Assembly: GCF_905171765.1 (NCBI RefSeq)
Contig: NC_053397.1
Location: 9,181,677-9,245,676 of the forward strand
Source of the DNA: Bufo bufo
Lineage: Eukaryota; Chordata; Amphibia; Anura; Bufonidae
Length of the DNA: 64,000 nt
Direction of reading: 5' to 3'
The notes under the pieces were generated by a model. That model was not told the origin of the DNA. It made no database searches and worked only from the letters and a program-made list of their open reading frames with translations. The translations under genes were made by a program, and so were the position numbers. Shown in pieces: positions 10,841-23,484 of the stretch. Within the stretch, counting starts at the first letter, position 1; each line of letters opens with the position of its first letter.

Positions 10841-12534
10841 TCAGAAGCTGAAGCTGTACGGATCTTTCCAAAATATCTGCAGGATGCTGGGGAGAGGCGG
10901 CAGACTGTGACCTGTGCAGCAGCACGCAGCGTGTCACAGGCATTGTGTGAACTGAGCTTATCAGAAATGATTGGTTGGCATTAAAATGACATCACCTACA
11001 GGATGACAACCACCGAATGCACAGAGCCCTGCAGTTGTCACCCAGCGCAGCCTTAGAGGTGGCTATGCACTGACCCAGACACCTTCTGATATTTTCAGTG
11101 TCCCTCTGACCATAATAATATCTGTCTTTTCATATATTTTTTTTGCTTCTTGTTCACTTTCCGTCTTAGGAAGTTGAAAGTTGCCGTGGGAAGATGGAGC
11201 AGAAGAGGAGGATCTGTCCGCGGGGCTGAATCATCCATGGATGAAATGTCAGGGAGAATGATCAATCATGGACTGGATGAGAAGATGAAGCCGCCTGCCC
11301 AGCCAAGCCTAGTAACAGATCTGCCGAGCAGAAAGTCAATCTATTTCATGTATCAGCGCCTGTTATTAGGCGGCATATTACCGAGGAAGAAATATGTCGA
11401 GGAGGTGAAGTCGACTTGGCAGAAGCTTGGGCACCATGCACGGGGGCCCCTAATGCGCTCCTTCATTTGCTGAGTTCTTCTTTGCTGGTCAGATCTAGAG
11501 CTCAGCCTGATATATCCTCTGATCTGGAGCAGTTGCTGGAGGAATTGCTGTGTATAATGTAGAATTTCTTCCGTGATGGACTGTGCTGCTTGTGCTGAAT
11601 GTCTGGGCACATCAGGGTTGGATTTGGCATTTCTGTGACCCCAAGCATAGTTATCTCTGGGGGCCTGACCACAGCCTAAGCCCCCACTCGGCTGCACTTG
11701 CTAAGCTTCGCCCCTGCCACGCCAGTAATATGATGCCCTTATGCCAACCCCCTGACACAGTATATTGCCCATTTATGTGCCCTCCAGTGCAATAAGGTGC
11801 ACCTTTGGTGTCTCCAAATGAAAAGTCACCTGTCCCATGTTCCCATAATGAATGGATGAGAGCTCCTGCATGCAGATCTGCTCCGGTCCTGTCTGGTGGC
11901 TCGCGCGATAATGTCACTTCATTGCGCCTGCATCACCACACAGCCTGTCCCAGGGTGATTGGAGGAGCGGGAGCCATCGTTTTCCTCCCTCTATCCATAT
12001 CATCAGGACTCGCATACAGCTGAAAGTGGTTCCACTGCAGGAGCACCAGCTTCCAGGGAGCAGCAGCCCCCCCCCCCCCCCGATCTCTAGGGCCCCAATT
12101 GCGTGGGTCCTGTATGGTGGCCAAATATGCCTATGGGCACCATCAGCTGTAGGATATTGTCACCGCCGGCTCCCACTACTTCCTGGATTTTGGTCACTGC
12201 TAGAGGCTTCAACTGCTGGTTCCTCAGATAAGTCTTTTCCCTTTATTTGTGTTTCCGTGCTGACTTGATTCTAGGTGACCCTGACTCCCTCCGTATTAAG
12301 TGCAGGGAGCCGGTGGTCGTTGTCCCCTCACTATTATAGGGTTTTCAGGTGTCACACAGTCTAGGTACGAGGGCATGCAATTATCTATCATAAAAGACCT
12401 TTGCATGGGCATAGCAGTCAGGGAGAGCTCTAGGGGTTTTATAGGGCTCACCCATATGTTCCTTAGTTTGGGATCAAGTCAGTCGGATGTTTATTTATAA
12501 GTTCCAGTTTTCTGCAACCCATCCGTGACAGATA
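10841..12534. other. Intergenic, no gene identified
   Basis: No known domain is seen in any frame. A weak exon candidate lies at 11170-11473 (listed separately), and a C homopolymer at about 12067-12082. The remainder looks like single-copy or old decayed repeat sequence. Confidence 0.5.
11170..11473 (+). other. Possible terminal exon, weak
   Basis: A pyrimidine-rich tract (11130-11167) ends in tcttag at 11169, a reasonable splice acceptor. The open frame after it runs 101 codons to a TGA at 11471-11473. The predicted peptide is basic at the start, then carries an amphipathic stretch (YFMYQRLLLGGILPRKKY). I do not recognise the protein. A chance frame of this length is common, so this is only a candidate. 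Confidence 0.15.
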
Positions 12535-12730
12535 TTGGGTACTGCCTGCACCAAGCCTTCCTCAAATAGCTGATAGGCGGAGGTCCTGGGTGTCCCGACC
12601 CCCACTAATCAGATACCAATAACCCATCCCAGGGGATGGGCAAACTGCGGCTCTCCAGCTGTTGTAAAAGGGCAACTCGCAGTCTGCCTACCAGCTATCA
12701 GCCTACAGCAGGGCATGATGGGATTTGTAC
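12535..12730. repeat. Fragments of two anuran-type interspersed repeats
   Basis: The segment at 12550-12630 (agctgataggcggaggtcc, then ccccactaatcagatacc) and the one at 12635-12725 (caaactgcggctctccagc) resemble very common dispersed frog repeats known to me by their wording. The family names are not given because I cannot verify them. Confidence 0.5.
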
Positions 12731-13589
12731 GAGCCTATCCTATAGGTCGTAAAGCCCCTTTAAGGCTGTATGTAGGCGCAGTTCAGAAGGCTGCAGGTGT
12801 GGAGTGTTCTGTACTTGTCACCGAGCACAAGGCTCCACATTCATCCAGGAGGCGGCTGTCCACAGTAAAATATGGGCACATTGTATATAAGGAGCCTGGA
12901 AGCTCCTGTAAGGAGGGTATAATGGCCTCCTGTATATGTAATTTCCTCTTGTAAGACGTCTTGGCAGGATGTGAATGGCAGTTAATGAGCACAATGACTT
13001 ATTTTTCTATTTAAGAAGCAGAAAACAACTTCTCCTGCCGCTCTGCAGAGCTTTCCCACCAGCTCAAATCAACAGTAAATAGAAATCCTTGAGTCGTCCC
13101 CTTCTGTAAGATGTGGAGAATTCTAGGTCACAGTCAGCCAGTAACATTCCTATAATCTGGCATCTGCAATTCCAGAATCTCACACTTTTTAGCATTTTTG
13201 GGGCTTCTCCAGCCTAAAAAGTTCTACGCTTTTCTATGACAGCACAAATATCCAGAACATTTGATAATCTGGCGTCTCAATGTCGTCTCTCATGCAGCTT
13301 TGCACAAAGGTTTTGTCACCCAGCTTTCCTGGAGTCCTGAATGGCAGGTCTCCCCTGTGATAGATCCCAAGCTCCTTTATCAATGAGGAACAGACCTGAC
13401 GTTCAGGAGTCTTGTGGAGCTGAAAACTGTGACGTTAAGAGGGGGGTGAGGGAAGACAAGTCAAGGGCTGATCTTTAGTAATGGTCCTGGACCGGCCTTG
13501 TCGTGTGCAGCACCTTATACTACTGAAGGGGACGCCTCGCCCTCATGGCTCACACTCCCAATGTACAGCTGGCACACAAACCTACCGTG
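12731..13589. other. Intergenic, no gene identified
   Basis: No long frame or domain. Composition is mixed and without tandem structure until the 24-bp array begins at 13590. Confidence 0.5.
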
Positions 13590-15333
13590 TTGTATGGCGG
13601 TGGTAATCAGAGACGTATGACGGTGGTAACCAGGCATCGTATAGTGGTGGTAACCAGAGGACTGTATGGTGGTGGTAACCAGGCATTGTATGGCGTGGGT
13701 GGTAACCAGGCATTGTATGGCGGTGGTAATCAGGAGACTGTATGGTGGTGGTAATCAGGCATTGTATGGTGGTGGTAACAAGGCATTGTATGACGGTGGT
13801 CACCAGGCATCGTATAGTGGTGGTAACCAGAGACTGTATGGCGGTGGTAACCAGGCATCGTATAGTGGTGGTAACCAGGCATTGTATGGCGGTGGTAATC
13901 AGAGACTGTATGGTGGTGGTAACAAGACATTGTATGGCGGTGGTAATTAGGCATCGTATGGCGGTGGTTATCAGACATTGTATGGCGGTGGTAATCAGGC
14001 ATTGTATGGCGGTGGTAATCAGGCATTGTATGGCGGTGGTAATCAGGGACTGTATGGCGGTGGTAATCAGGCATTGTATGGCGGTGGTAATCAGGGACTG
14101 TATGGCGGTGGTAATCAGGCATTGTATGGCGGTGGTAATCAGGGACTGTACGGCGGTGGTAATCAGGCATTGTACGGTGGTGGTAATCAGGGACTGTATG
14201 GCGGTGGTAATCAGGCATTGTATGGCGGTGGTAATCAGGCATTGTATGGCGGTGGTAATCAGGCATTGTATGGCTGTGGTAATCAGGGACTGTACGGCGA
14301 TGGTAATCAGGCATTGTACGGTGGTGGTAATCAGGCATTGTACGGTGGTGGTAATCAGGCATTGTATGGCGGTGGTAATCAGACATTGTATGGCGGTGGT
14401 AATCAGGCATTGTATGGCGGTGGGTAATCAGGCATTGTATGGCGGTGGTAATCAGGGGACTGTATGGCTGGTGGTAATCAGGCCTTGTATGGCGGTGGTA
14501 ATCAGGGACTGTATGGCGGTGGTAATCAGGCATTGTACCGTGGTGTAATCAGGGACTTTATGGCGGTTGTAATCAGGCATTGTATGGCGGTGGTAATCAG
14601 GGACTGTACGGCGGTGGTAATCAGGCATTGTACAGTGGTGGTAATCAGGGACTGTATGGCGGTGGTAATCAGGCATTGTATGGCGGTGGTAATCAGGCAT
14701 TGTATGGCTGTGGTAATCAGGGACTGTACGGCGGTGGTAATCAGGCATTGTACGGTGGTGGTAATCAGGCATTGTACGGTGGTGGTAATCAGGCATTGTA
14801 TGGCGGTGGTAATCAGACATTGTATGGCGGTGGTAATCAGGCATTGTATGGCGGTGGTAATCAGACATTGTATGGCGGTGGTAATCAGGCATTGTATGGC
14901 GGTGGTAATCAGGGACTGTATGGCGGTGGTAATCAGGCATTGTATGGCGGTGGTAATCAGGCATTGTATGGCGGTGGTAATCAGGCATTGTATGGCGGTG
15001 CTCATCAGGCATTGTATGGCGGTGCTCATCAGGCATTGTATGGCGGTGCTCATCAGGCATTGTATGGTGGTGGTAACCAGACATTGTATGGCGGTGGTAA
15101 CCAGACATTGTATGGCGGTGGTAATCAGACATTGTATGGCGGTGGTAATGAGTCGTTGTATGGCGGTGCTAATCAGGCATTGTATGGTGGTGGTAACCAG
15201 ACATTGTATGGCGGTGCTAATCAGGCATTGTATGGCGGTGATAATCAGCCATTGTATGGGGGTGCTAATCAGCCATTGTATGGGGGTGCTAATCAGGCAT
15301 TGTATGGCGGTGGTAATCAGTCGTTGTATGGCA
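13590..15333. repeat. 24-bp minisatellite, about 72 copies
   Basis: The consensus unit is caggcattgtatggcggtg plus gtaat (24 bp). Common variants swap the first half to caggga-ctg, change ggc to ggt, or use gctcat in place of ggtaat near 15000-15060. Because 24 is a multiple of three, every frame on both strands tends to stay open (for example repeating GNQALYGG on the plus strand). Variant units cluster toward the 5' and 3' margins, the usual pattern of array edges. Confidence 0.97.
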
Positions 15334-16312
15334 TGTTTATTTGTGCACTCTATGGCTGTATTATTTGGTCACTGTATGGCCCATACTGTGTAGAAGATAC
15401 TACGCAGCAGCCGACCTGAGTCGAGCTCTGATCTTTCATTAAACAAGATACTTTCTACAAAATGCTCAAAGTCTTACAAGATACAACAGATGAATGTGAT
15501 TTTGCTCGGCTGTGTCACAGATCATATCAAACAGATTAACTGCAACTCATGTGAACAGGGCTCTGTCTGCCGAGCTGTAATATGGCGCTGAATTATAGAA
15601 ACCATCCGTCTGATAATTCCGAATGTTGAATCATGTAGCAGTGTGAGAGCTGGCGCCATGTGAGAGGAGCTCCTGCCTCAGGTGACTACTCGAGGTTTGT
15701 TTGTATAGAGACTTCTCTAATTAGCAGCCAAAGTCCGCACTGTAGTCACAGGAGACCCTCCTATTATTAGGTGGTGTCATAAACACTGACATATTACCCC
15801 CCCCCCCCCCCCCCAGTGTCCGGCCCTTTAAGACTATAGCTAAGTCTAATTTAATAGGTGCTAATTAAAGACTCTACTTCCAGCACACATTTGGCTGCAT
15901 GATGTTAGGTGCAAATGCTTTAAAAGCAGCTTTTATGTGAGCACACGTCACCGGGGCAGGACCTCGCTTCTCTCATTAATAGAATTTGCAGTCTGAGGAG
16001 ATGTGATGACAGATGAATGAAATCAGCATAAAGTATGACACAAAATAGTCTCAGGAACGGCAGAGCTGCCCGGTGCTCCGAGACCGACTGGAGCATGGGA
16101 AGAGAATCAACCCTTTAAACAGCAGGATCAGGCAGGTGCTGCAGTGGAAAACATTCCAGATTATCGGACATGGACACAAAAATATGGGTAGAGCCCTCCA
16201 GGAAGAAGGCCTGCAGTCCAATGATACTATAAATCTAAAGAGGACGTTGATGAGTAACTTTGGAAACACTCAGCTTTACAGAAGGATATCATATCCTATG
16301 CCCTGGTCAGAG
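15334..16312. other. Intergenic, AT-rich, no gene
   Basis: No gene is seen. The stretch 15830-15990 has several TAAT-core words (ggtgctaattaaag) and is not recognisably repetitive; it could be old regulatory sequence, which only cross-species alignment would show. A C homopolymer lies at about 15797-15814. Confidence 0.4.
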
Positions 16313-16611
16313 TAACATAGTAACATAGTTTATAAGGCCGAAAAAAGCCCTCTGTCCATCCAGTTCGGCCTGTTCTCCTGCAAGTTGATCCAGAGGAAGA
16401 CAAAAAAACCTGTGAGGTAGAAGCCAATTTTCCCCACTTAAGGGGAAAAAAAATTCCTTCCCGACTCCAATCAGGCATCAGAATAACTCCCTGGACCAAC
16501 GACCCCTCTCTAGTAGCTATAGCCTGTAATATTATTACACTCCAGAAATACATCCAGGCCCCTCTTGAATTCCTTTATTGTACTCACCATCACCACCTCC
16601 TCAGGCAGAGA
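16313..16611 (-). repeat. LINE 3' untranslated tail
   Basis: On the plus strand it begins gtaacatagtaacatag and continues ataaggccgaaaaaagcc, a 3' end seen widely in frog LINE copies. It is followed at 16612 by the 31-bp array. Confidence 0.7.
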
Positions 16612-19460
16612 GCTCCATAGTCTCACTGCTCTTACAGTATAGAGTCCATAGTCTCACTGCTCTTACAGTAAAGAGTCCATAGTCTCACTGCTCTTATCGT
16701 AAAGAGTCCATAGTCTCACCGCTCTTACAGTAAAGAGTCCATAGTCTCACTGCTCTTACAGTATAGAGTCCATAGTCTCACTGCTCTTACAGTAAAGAGT
16801 CCATAGTCTCACTGCTCTTACCGTATAGAGTCCATAGTCTCACTGCTCTTACAGTAAAGAGTCCATAGTCTCACTGCTCTTACAGTAAAGAGTCCATAGT
16901 CTCACTGCTCTTACCGTATAGAGTCCATAGTCTCACTGCTCTTACAGTATAGAGTCCATAGTCTCACTGCTCTTACAGTAAAGAGTCCATAGTCTCACTG
17001 CTCTTACAGTAAAGAGTCCATAGTCTCACTGCTCTTACAGTACAGTCCACAGTCTCACTGCTCTTACAGTAAAGAGTCCATAGTCTCACTGCTCTTACAG
17101 TATAGAGTCCATAGTCTCACTGCTCTTACAGTAAAGAGTCCATAGTCTCACTGCTCTTACAGTAAAGAGTCCATAGTCTCACTGCTCTTACAGTAAAGAG
17201 TCCATAGTCTCACTGCTCTTACAGTAAATAATCCATAGTCTCACTGCTCTTACAGTATAGAGTCCATAGTCTCACTGCTCTTACAGTAAAGAGTCCATAG
17301 TCTCACTGCTCTTACAGTATAGAGTCCATAGTCTCACTGCTCTTACAGTATAGAGTCCATAGTCTCACTGCTCTTACAGTAAAGAGTCCATAGTCTCACT
17401 GCTCTTACAGTAAAGAGTCCATAGTCTCACTGCTCTTACAGTAAAGAGTCCATAGTCTCACTGCTCTTACAGTATAGAGTCCATAGTCTCACTGCTCTTA
17501 CAGTAAAGAGTCCATAGTCTCACCGCTCTTACAGTAAAGAGTCCATAGTCTCACCGCTCTTACAGTAAAGAGTCCATAGTCTCACTGCTCTTACAGTATA
17601 GAGTCCATAGTCTCACTGCTCTTACAGTAAAGAGTCCATAGTCTCACCGCTCTTACAGTAAAGAGTCCATAGTCTCACCGCTCTTACAGTAAAGAGTCCA
17701 TAGTCTCACTGCTCTTACAGTAGAGTCCATAGTCTCACTGCTCTTACAGTAAAGAGTCCATAGTCTCACCGCTCTTACAGTAAAGAGTCCATAGTCTCAC
17801 TGCTCTTACAGTAAAGAGTCCATAGTCTCACTGCTCTTACAGTAGAGTCCATAGTCTCACTGCTCTTACAGTAAAGAGTCCATAGTCTCACTGCTCTTAC
17901 AGTATAGAGTCCATAGTCACACTGCTCTTACAGTAAAGAGTCCATAGTCTCACTGCTCTTACAGTAAAGAGTCCATAGTCTCACTGCTCTTACAGTAAAG
18001 AGTCCATAGTCTCACTGCTCTTACAGTAAAGAGTCCATAGTCTCACTGCTCTTACAGTAAAGAGTCCATAGTCCCACTGCTCTTACAGTAAAGAGTCCAT
18101 AGTCTCACTGCTCTTACAGTAAAGAGTCCATAGTCTCACTGCTCTTACAGTAAAGAGTCCATAGTCTCACTGCTCTTACAGTAAAGAGTCCATAGTCTCA
18201 CTGCTCTTACAGTATAGAGTCCATAGTCTCACTGATCTTACAGTAAAGAATCCACAGTCTCACCGCTCTTACAGTATAGAGTCCATAGTCTCACTGCTCT
18301 TACAGTAAAGAGTCCATAGTCTCACTGCTCTTACAGTAAAGAGTCCATAGTCTCACTGCTATTACAGTATAGAGTCCATAGTCACACTGCTCTTACAGTA
18401 AAGAGTCCATAGTCTCACTGCTCTTACAGTAAAGAGTCCATAGTCTCACTGCTCTTACAGTAAAGAGTCCATAGTCTCACTGCTCTTACAGTAAAGAGTC
18501 CATAGTCTCACTGCTCTTACAGTAAAGAGTCCATAGTCCCACTGCTCTTACAGTAAAGAGTCCATAGTCTCACTGCTCTTACAGTAAAGAGTCCATAGTC
18601 TCACTGCTCTTACAGTAAAGAGTCCATAGTCTCACTGCTCTTACAGTAAAGAGTCCATAGTCTCACTGCTCTTACAGTAAAGAGTCCATAGTCTCACTGC
18701 TCTGACAGTATAGAGTCCATAGTCTCACTGCTCTTACAGTATAGAGTCCATAGTCTCACTGCTCTTACAGTATAGAGTCCATAGTCTCACTGCTCTTACA
18801 GTAAAGAGTCCATAGTCTCACTGCTCTTACAGTAAAGAGTCCATAGTCTCACTGCTCTTACAGTAAAGAGTCCATAGTCTCACTACTCTTACAGTAAAGA
18901 GTCCATAGTCTCACTGCTCTTACAGTATAGAGTCCATAGTCTCACTGCTCTGACAGTATAGAGTCCATAGTCTCACTGCTCTTACAGTACAGAGTCCATA
19001 GTCTCACTGCTCTGACAGTATAGAGTCCATAGTCTCACTGCTCTTACAGTATAGAGTCCATAGTCTCACTGCTCTTACAGTAAAGAGTCCATAGTCTCAC
19101 TGCTCTTACAGTAAAGAGTCCATAGTCTCACTACTCTTACAGTAAAGAGTCCATAGTCTCACTACTCTTACAGTAAAGAGTCCATAGTCTCACCGCTCTT
19201 ACAATATAGAGTCCATAGTCTCACTGCTCTTACAGTAAAGAGTCCATAGTCTCACTACTCTTACAGTAAAGAGTCCATAGTCTCACTGCTCTTACAGTAA
19301 AGAGTCCATAGTCTCACCGCTCTTACAGTACAGAGTCCATAGTCTCACTGCTCTTACAGTAAAGAGTCCATAGTCTCACCGCTCTTACAGTATAGAGTCC
19401 ATAGTCTCACTGCTCTTACAGTATAGAGTCCATAGTCTCACTGCTCTTACCGTAAAGAAT
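16612..19460. repeat. 31-bp minisatellite, about 92 copies, inside the LINE
   Basis: The unit is catagtctcactgctcttac plus agtaaagagtc (31 bp). Variants are tatag for taaag, ccgc for ctgc, and shortened units at 17042, 17722 and 17845. The unit is the complement of the LINE codons just upstream (reading AVRLWTLY), so the array grew out of the end of the LINE reading frame. Confidence 0.96.
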
Positions 19461-20097
19461 CCTCTTTTATGTTTGTGTACAAACCTTCTCTCCTCCAGAC
19501 GCAGAGGATGTCCCCTCGTCACAGTCACAGTCATGGGGATAAATAGATGATGGGAGAGATCTCTATACTGACCCCTGATATATTTATACATAGTAATTAG
19601 ATCTCCCCTCAGTCGTCTTTTTTCTAAAGTGAATAACCCTAATGTTGATAATCTTTCAGGGTACTGTAGTTGCCCCATTCCAGTTATTACTTTAGTTGCC
19701 CTCCTCTGAACCCTCTCCAGCTCTGCTTTGTCTGCCTTGTTCACAGGAGCCCAGAACTGTACACAGTACTCCATGTGTGGTCTGACTAGTGATGTGTAAA
19801 GTGGTAGGAATATGTTCTCATCACGGGCATCTATGCCCCTTCTGATGCAACCCTTTATCTTATTGGCCTTGGCAGCAGCTGCCTGACACTGGTTTCTACA
19901 GCTTAGTTTGCTGTTCACTAAAATTCCTAGGTCTTTTTCCATGTCAGTGTTACCCAGTGTTTTACCATTTAGTATGTACGGGTGACTTTCATTATTCCTT
20001 CCCATGTGCATAACCTTACATTTGTCAGTGTTAAACCTCTTCTGCCACTTATCTGCCCAAGCCTGCAATCTATCCAGATCCATCTGTAGCAGTATAC
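19461..20097 (-). pseudogene. LINE reverse transcriptase, C-terminal part
   Basis: The minus frame reads DLDRLQAWADKWQKRFN, then KCKVMHMG, EKDLGILV, YTSLVRPHMEYCVQFW, LERVQRRATK, RLSTLGLFTLEKRRLRGD and RFVHKHKRGFFT. These are the conserved thumb and C-terminal blocks of CR1/L2 LINE proteins. The frame is open throughout this piece and runs into minisatellite at both ends, which replaces the natural boundary on each side. No catalytic activity is possible from this piece alone. Confidence 0.9.
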
Positions 20098-20540
20098 TGT
20101 CCTCTGTAGTATATACAGTATACTGTCCTCTGTAGTATATATACAGTATACTGTCCTCTGTAGTATATATACAGTATACTGTCCTCTGTATATATATATA
20201 TATATATATACACACAGTATACTGTCCTCTGTAGTATATATACAGTATACTGTCCTCTGTAGTATATATACAGTATACTGTCCTCTGTAGTATATATATA
20301 TATATATATACACAGTATACTGTACTCTGTAGTATATATACAGTATACTGTCCTCTGTAGTATATACACAGTATACTGTCCTCTGTAGTATATACACAGT
20401 ATACTGTCCTCTGTAGTATATACAGTATACTGTCCTCTGTAGTATATATATATATACACACAGTATACTGTCCTCTGTAGTATATATACAGTATACTGTC
20501 CTCTGTAGTATATATACAGTATACTGTTCTCTGTAGTATA
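20098..20540. repeat. 28-bp minisatellite in the LINE, left part
   Basis: Units read tcctctgtagtatatata plus cagtatactg (28 bp, varying with the TA run). The complement, gaggacagtatactg, equals the LINE codons for EDSIL that stand at the junction with the next LINE block. The same array resumes at 23260-23484 beyond two Tc1 insertions. Confidence 0.95.
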
Positions 20541-21581
<1,041 letters not shown>

Positions 21582-21583
21582 TA

Positions 21584-22256
21584 TATTATACTGTATATAG
21601 AAATGGAAGATGAAGACGCAGCACACTTGTCATTGGGTGCAAATCAGGCCAATATGAACCAGCACCAAGGTCCCATTCGATAAGAAGGAAGAAGCCAGAT
21701 ATATAGTAACAATACATAATAAGGTATAATTGATAATTAAAAAATACAGGTGTACCCAATACATAATGTGGATTAAAAACTCACAAAGTCAGCTGATACA
21801 CTGCGCGCGCCGAGCATAGCGGTCTCGGAGGCGTCCACATTCGGTTACTGCGCATGCGTGAGAACAATGGATCTCGCAATATATCCAGCGCAAGGAAACT
21901 TAATGGAGACCTCATCAAAGATGGCCTAATCCAAGAATGCCCACATGTGCGCATGCTCGAGCAATAGAGGCCACCCAATATAGAATCATGTGATCCTTGT
22001 CACATGATCCAGATAGAAACAGGTAAACAAAGCTATGGGGATGTACAGGATCAAAGCGATAGGCAGCGAATCAAGACCGTAGCAACGGTCAATGATACCC
22101 TAATAGTCGGTGGTGGGAACGCAGCCATTGGTGCCCCAAAGTCAAGCGTCCCACCAACCCACTTACAGCTATACAGACCCCTTCATGAAATAAATATTCA
22201 ACGTGGGAGAAAAATGTCTTACAGTCAGGATATATATATATATATATATATATATA
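21584..22256. other. Spacer between two Tc1 elements
   Basis: It starts with a scrap of the TA-rich array (21584-21600) and ends in a TA dinucleotide run (22230-22256). Between them is about 630 bp of unidentified sequence, with no domain or clear inverted ends, probably part of a further insertion. Confidence 0.45.
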
Positions 22257-22665
22257 CAGTACAGACCAAAAGTTTGGACACACCTTCTCATTCAAAGAGT
22301 TTTCTTTATTTTCATGACTATAAAAATTGTAGATTCACACTGAAGGCATCAAAACTATGAATTAACACATGTGGAATTATATACATAACAAACAAGTGTG
22401 AACAACTGAAAATATGTCATCTTCTAGGTTCTTCAAAGTAGCCACCTTTTGCTTTGATTACTGCTTTGCACACTCTTGGCATTCTCTTGATGAGCTTCAA
22501 GAGGTAGTCCCCTGAAATGGTTTCACTTCACAGGTGTGCCCTGTCAGGTTAATAAGTGGGATTTCTTGCCTTATAAATGGGGTTGGGACCATCAGTGGCG
22601 TTGAGGAGAAGTCAGGTGGATACACAGCTGATAGTCCTACTGAATAGACTGTTAGAATTTGTATT

Positions 22666-22750
22666 ATGGCAAGAAAAAAGCAGCTAAGTAAAGAAAAACG
22701 AGTGGCTATCATTACTTTAAGAAATGAAGGTCAGTCAGTCAGCCGGAAAA

Positions 22751-22809
<59 letters not shown>

Positions 22810-23104
22810 AAACTTTGAAAGTAAGGGCTATTTGACCATGAAGGAGAGTGATGGGGTGCTGCGCCAGATGACCTGGCCTCCACAGTCACCGGACCTGAAC
22901 CCAATCGAGATGGTTTGGGGTGAGCTGGACCGCAGAGTGAAGGCAAAAGGGCCAACAAGTGCTAAGCATCTCTGGGAACTCCTTCAAGACTGTTGGAAGA
23001 CCATTTCAGGGGACTACCTCTTGAAGCTCATCAAGAGAATGCCAAGAGTGTGCAAAGCAGTAATCAAAGCAAAAGGTGGCTACTTTGAAGAACCTAGAAT
23101 ATGA
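22666..23104 (+). pseudogene. Tc1-like transposase, middle replaced by poly(G)
   Basis: The start ATG at 22666 opens MARKKQLSKEKRVAIITLRN, the beginning of the DNA-binding region. It breaks at a run of 58 G (22751-22808). After the run the C-terminal part follows: QSPDLNPIEMVWGELDRRVK with the third catalytic acid (near 22900), then KRMPRVCKAVIKAKGG and a stop at 23102-23104. The first two catalytic aspartates and most of the DNA-binding domain are gone. The C-terminal half lies in a different frame from the start. Confidence 0.92.
22751..22808. repeat. 58-bp G homopolymer
   Basis: Fifty-eight consecutive G residues stand where several hundred bases of transposase gene should be. Biological runs of this length are rare; an assembly or basecalling artefact bridging lost sequence is a real possibility. 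Confidence 0.95.
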
Positions 23105-23247
23105 CATATTTTCAGTTGTTTCACACTTGTTTGTTATGTATATAATTCCACATGTGTTAATTCATAGTTTTGATGCCTTCATAGTCATGAAAATAAAGAA
23201 AACTCTTTGAATGAGAAGGTGTGTCCAAACTTTTGGTCTGTACTGTA

Positions 23248-23484
23248 TATATATATAATTATATATACAGTATTCTATCCTCTGTAGTATATATACAGTA
23301 TACTGTCCTCTGTAGTATATATACTATACTGTCCTCTGTAGTATATATATATTACAGTATACAGTCCTCTGTTATATATATTATAGTATACTGTCCTCTG
23401 TAGTATATATACAGTATACAGTCCTCTGTAGTATATATATACAGTATACTGTCCTCTGTAGTATATATACAGTATACTGTCCTC
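23248..23484. repeat. 28-bp minisatellite in the LINE, right part
   Basis: Same unit as 20098-20540 (tcctctgtagtatatata core), about eight copies, ending at tcctcttccatgtcaat, where LINE coding sequence resumes. It is the other half of one array split by the Tc1 insertions. Confidence 0.93.

Larger units (their letters stand above)
22257..23245 (+). mobile_element. Tc1-like transposon with long inverted arms and internal loss
   Basis: Ends are cagtacagaccaaaagtttg and the inverted caaacttttggtctgtactg, with TA at 22255-22256 and 23246-23247. The inverted arms extend about 265 bp: the left arm (to about 22523) is the reverse complement of the right arm (from about 22995), which includes the last codons of the transposase. 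Between the arms the element keeps only the two ends of the transposase gene. Confidence 0.94.

Noticed and set aside
13730..15419. Long frames such as repeating GNQALYGG and, on the minus strand, histidine-rich MPDYHRHT repeats
   Set aside because: They are products of the 24-bp minisatellite period, present in several frames of both strands at once. No flanking coding context.
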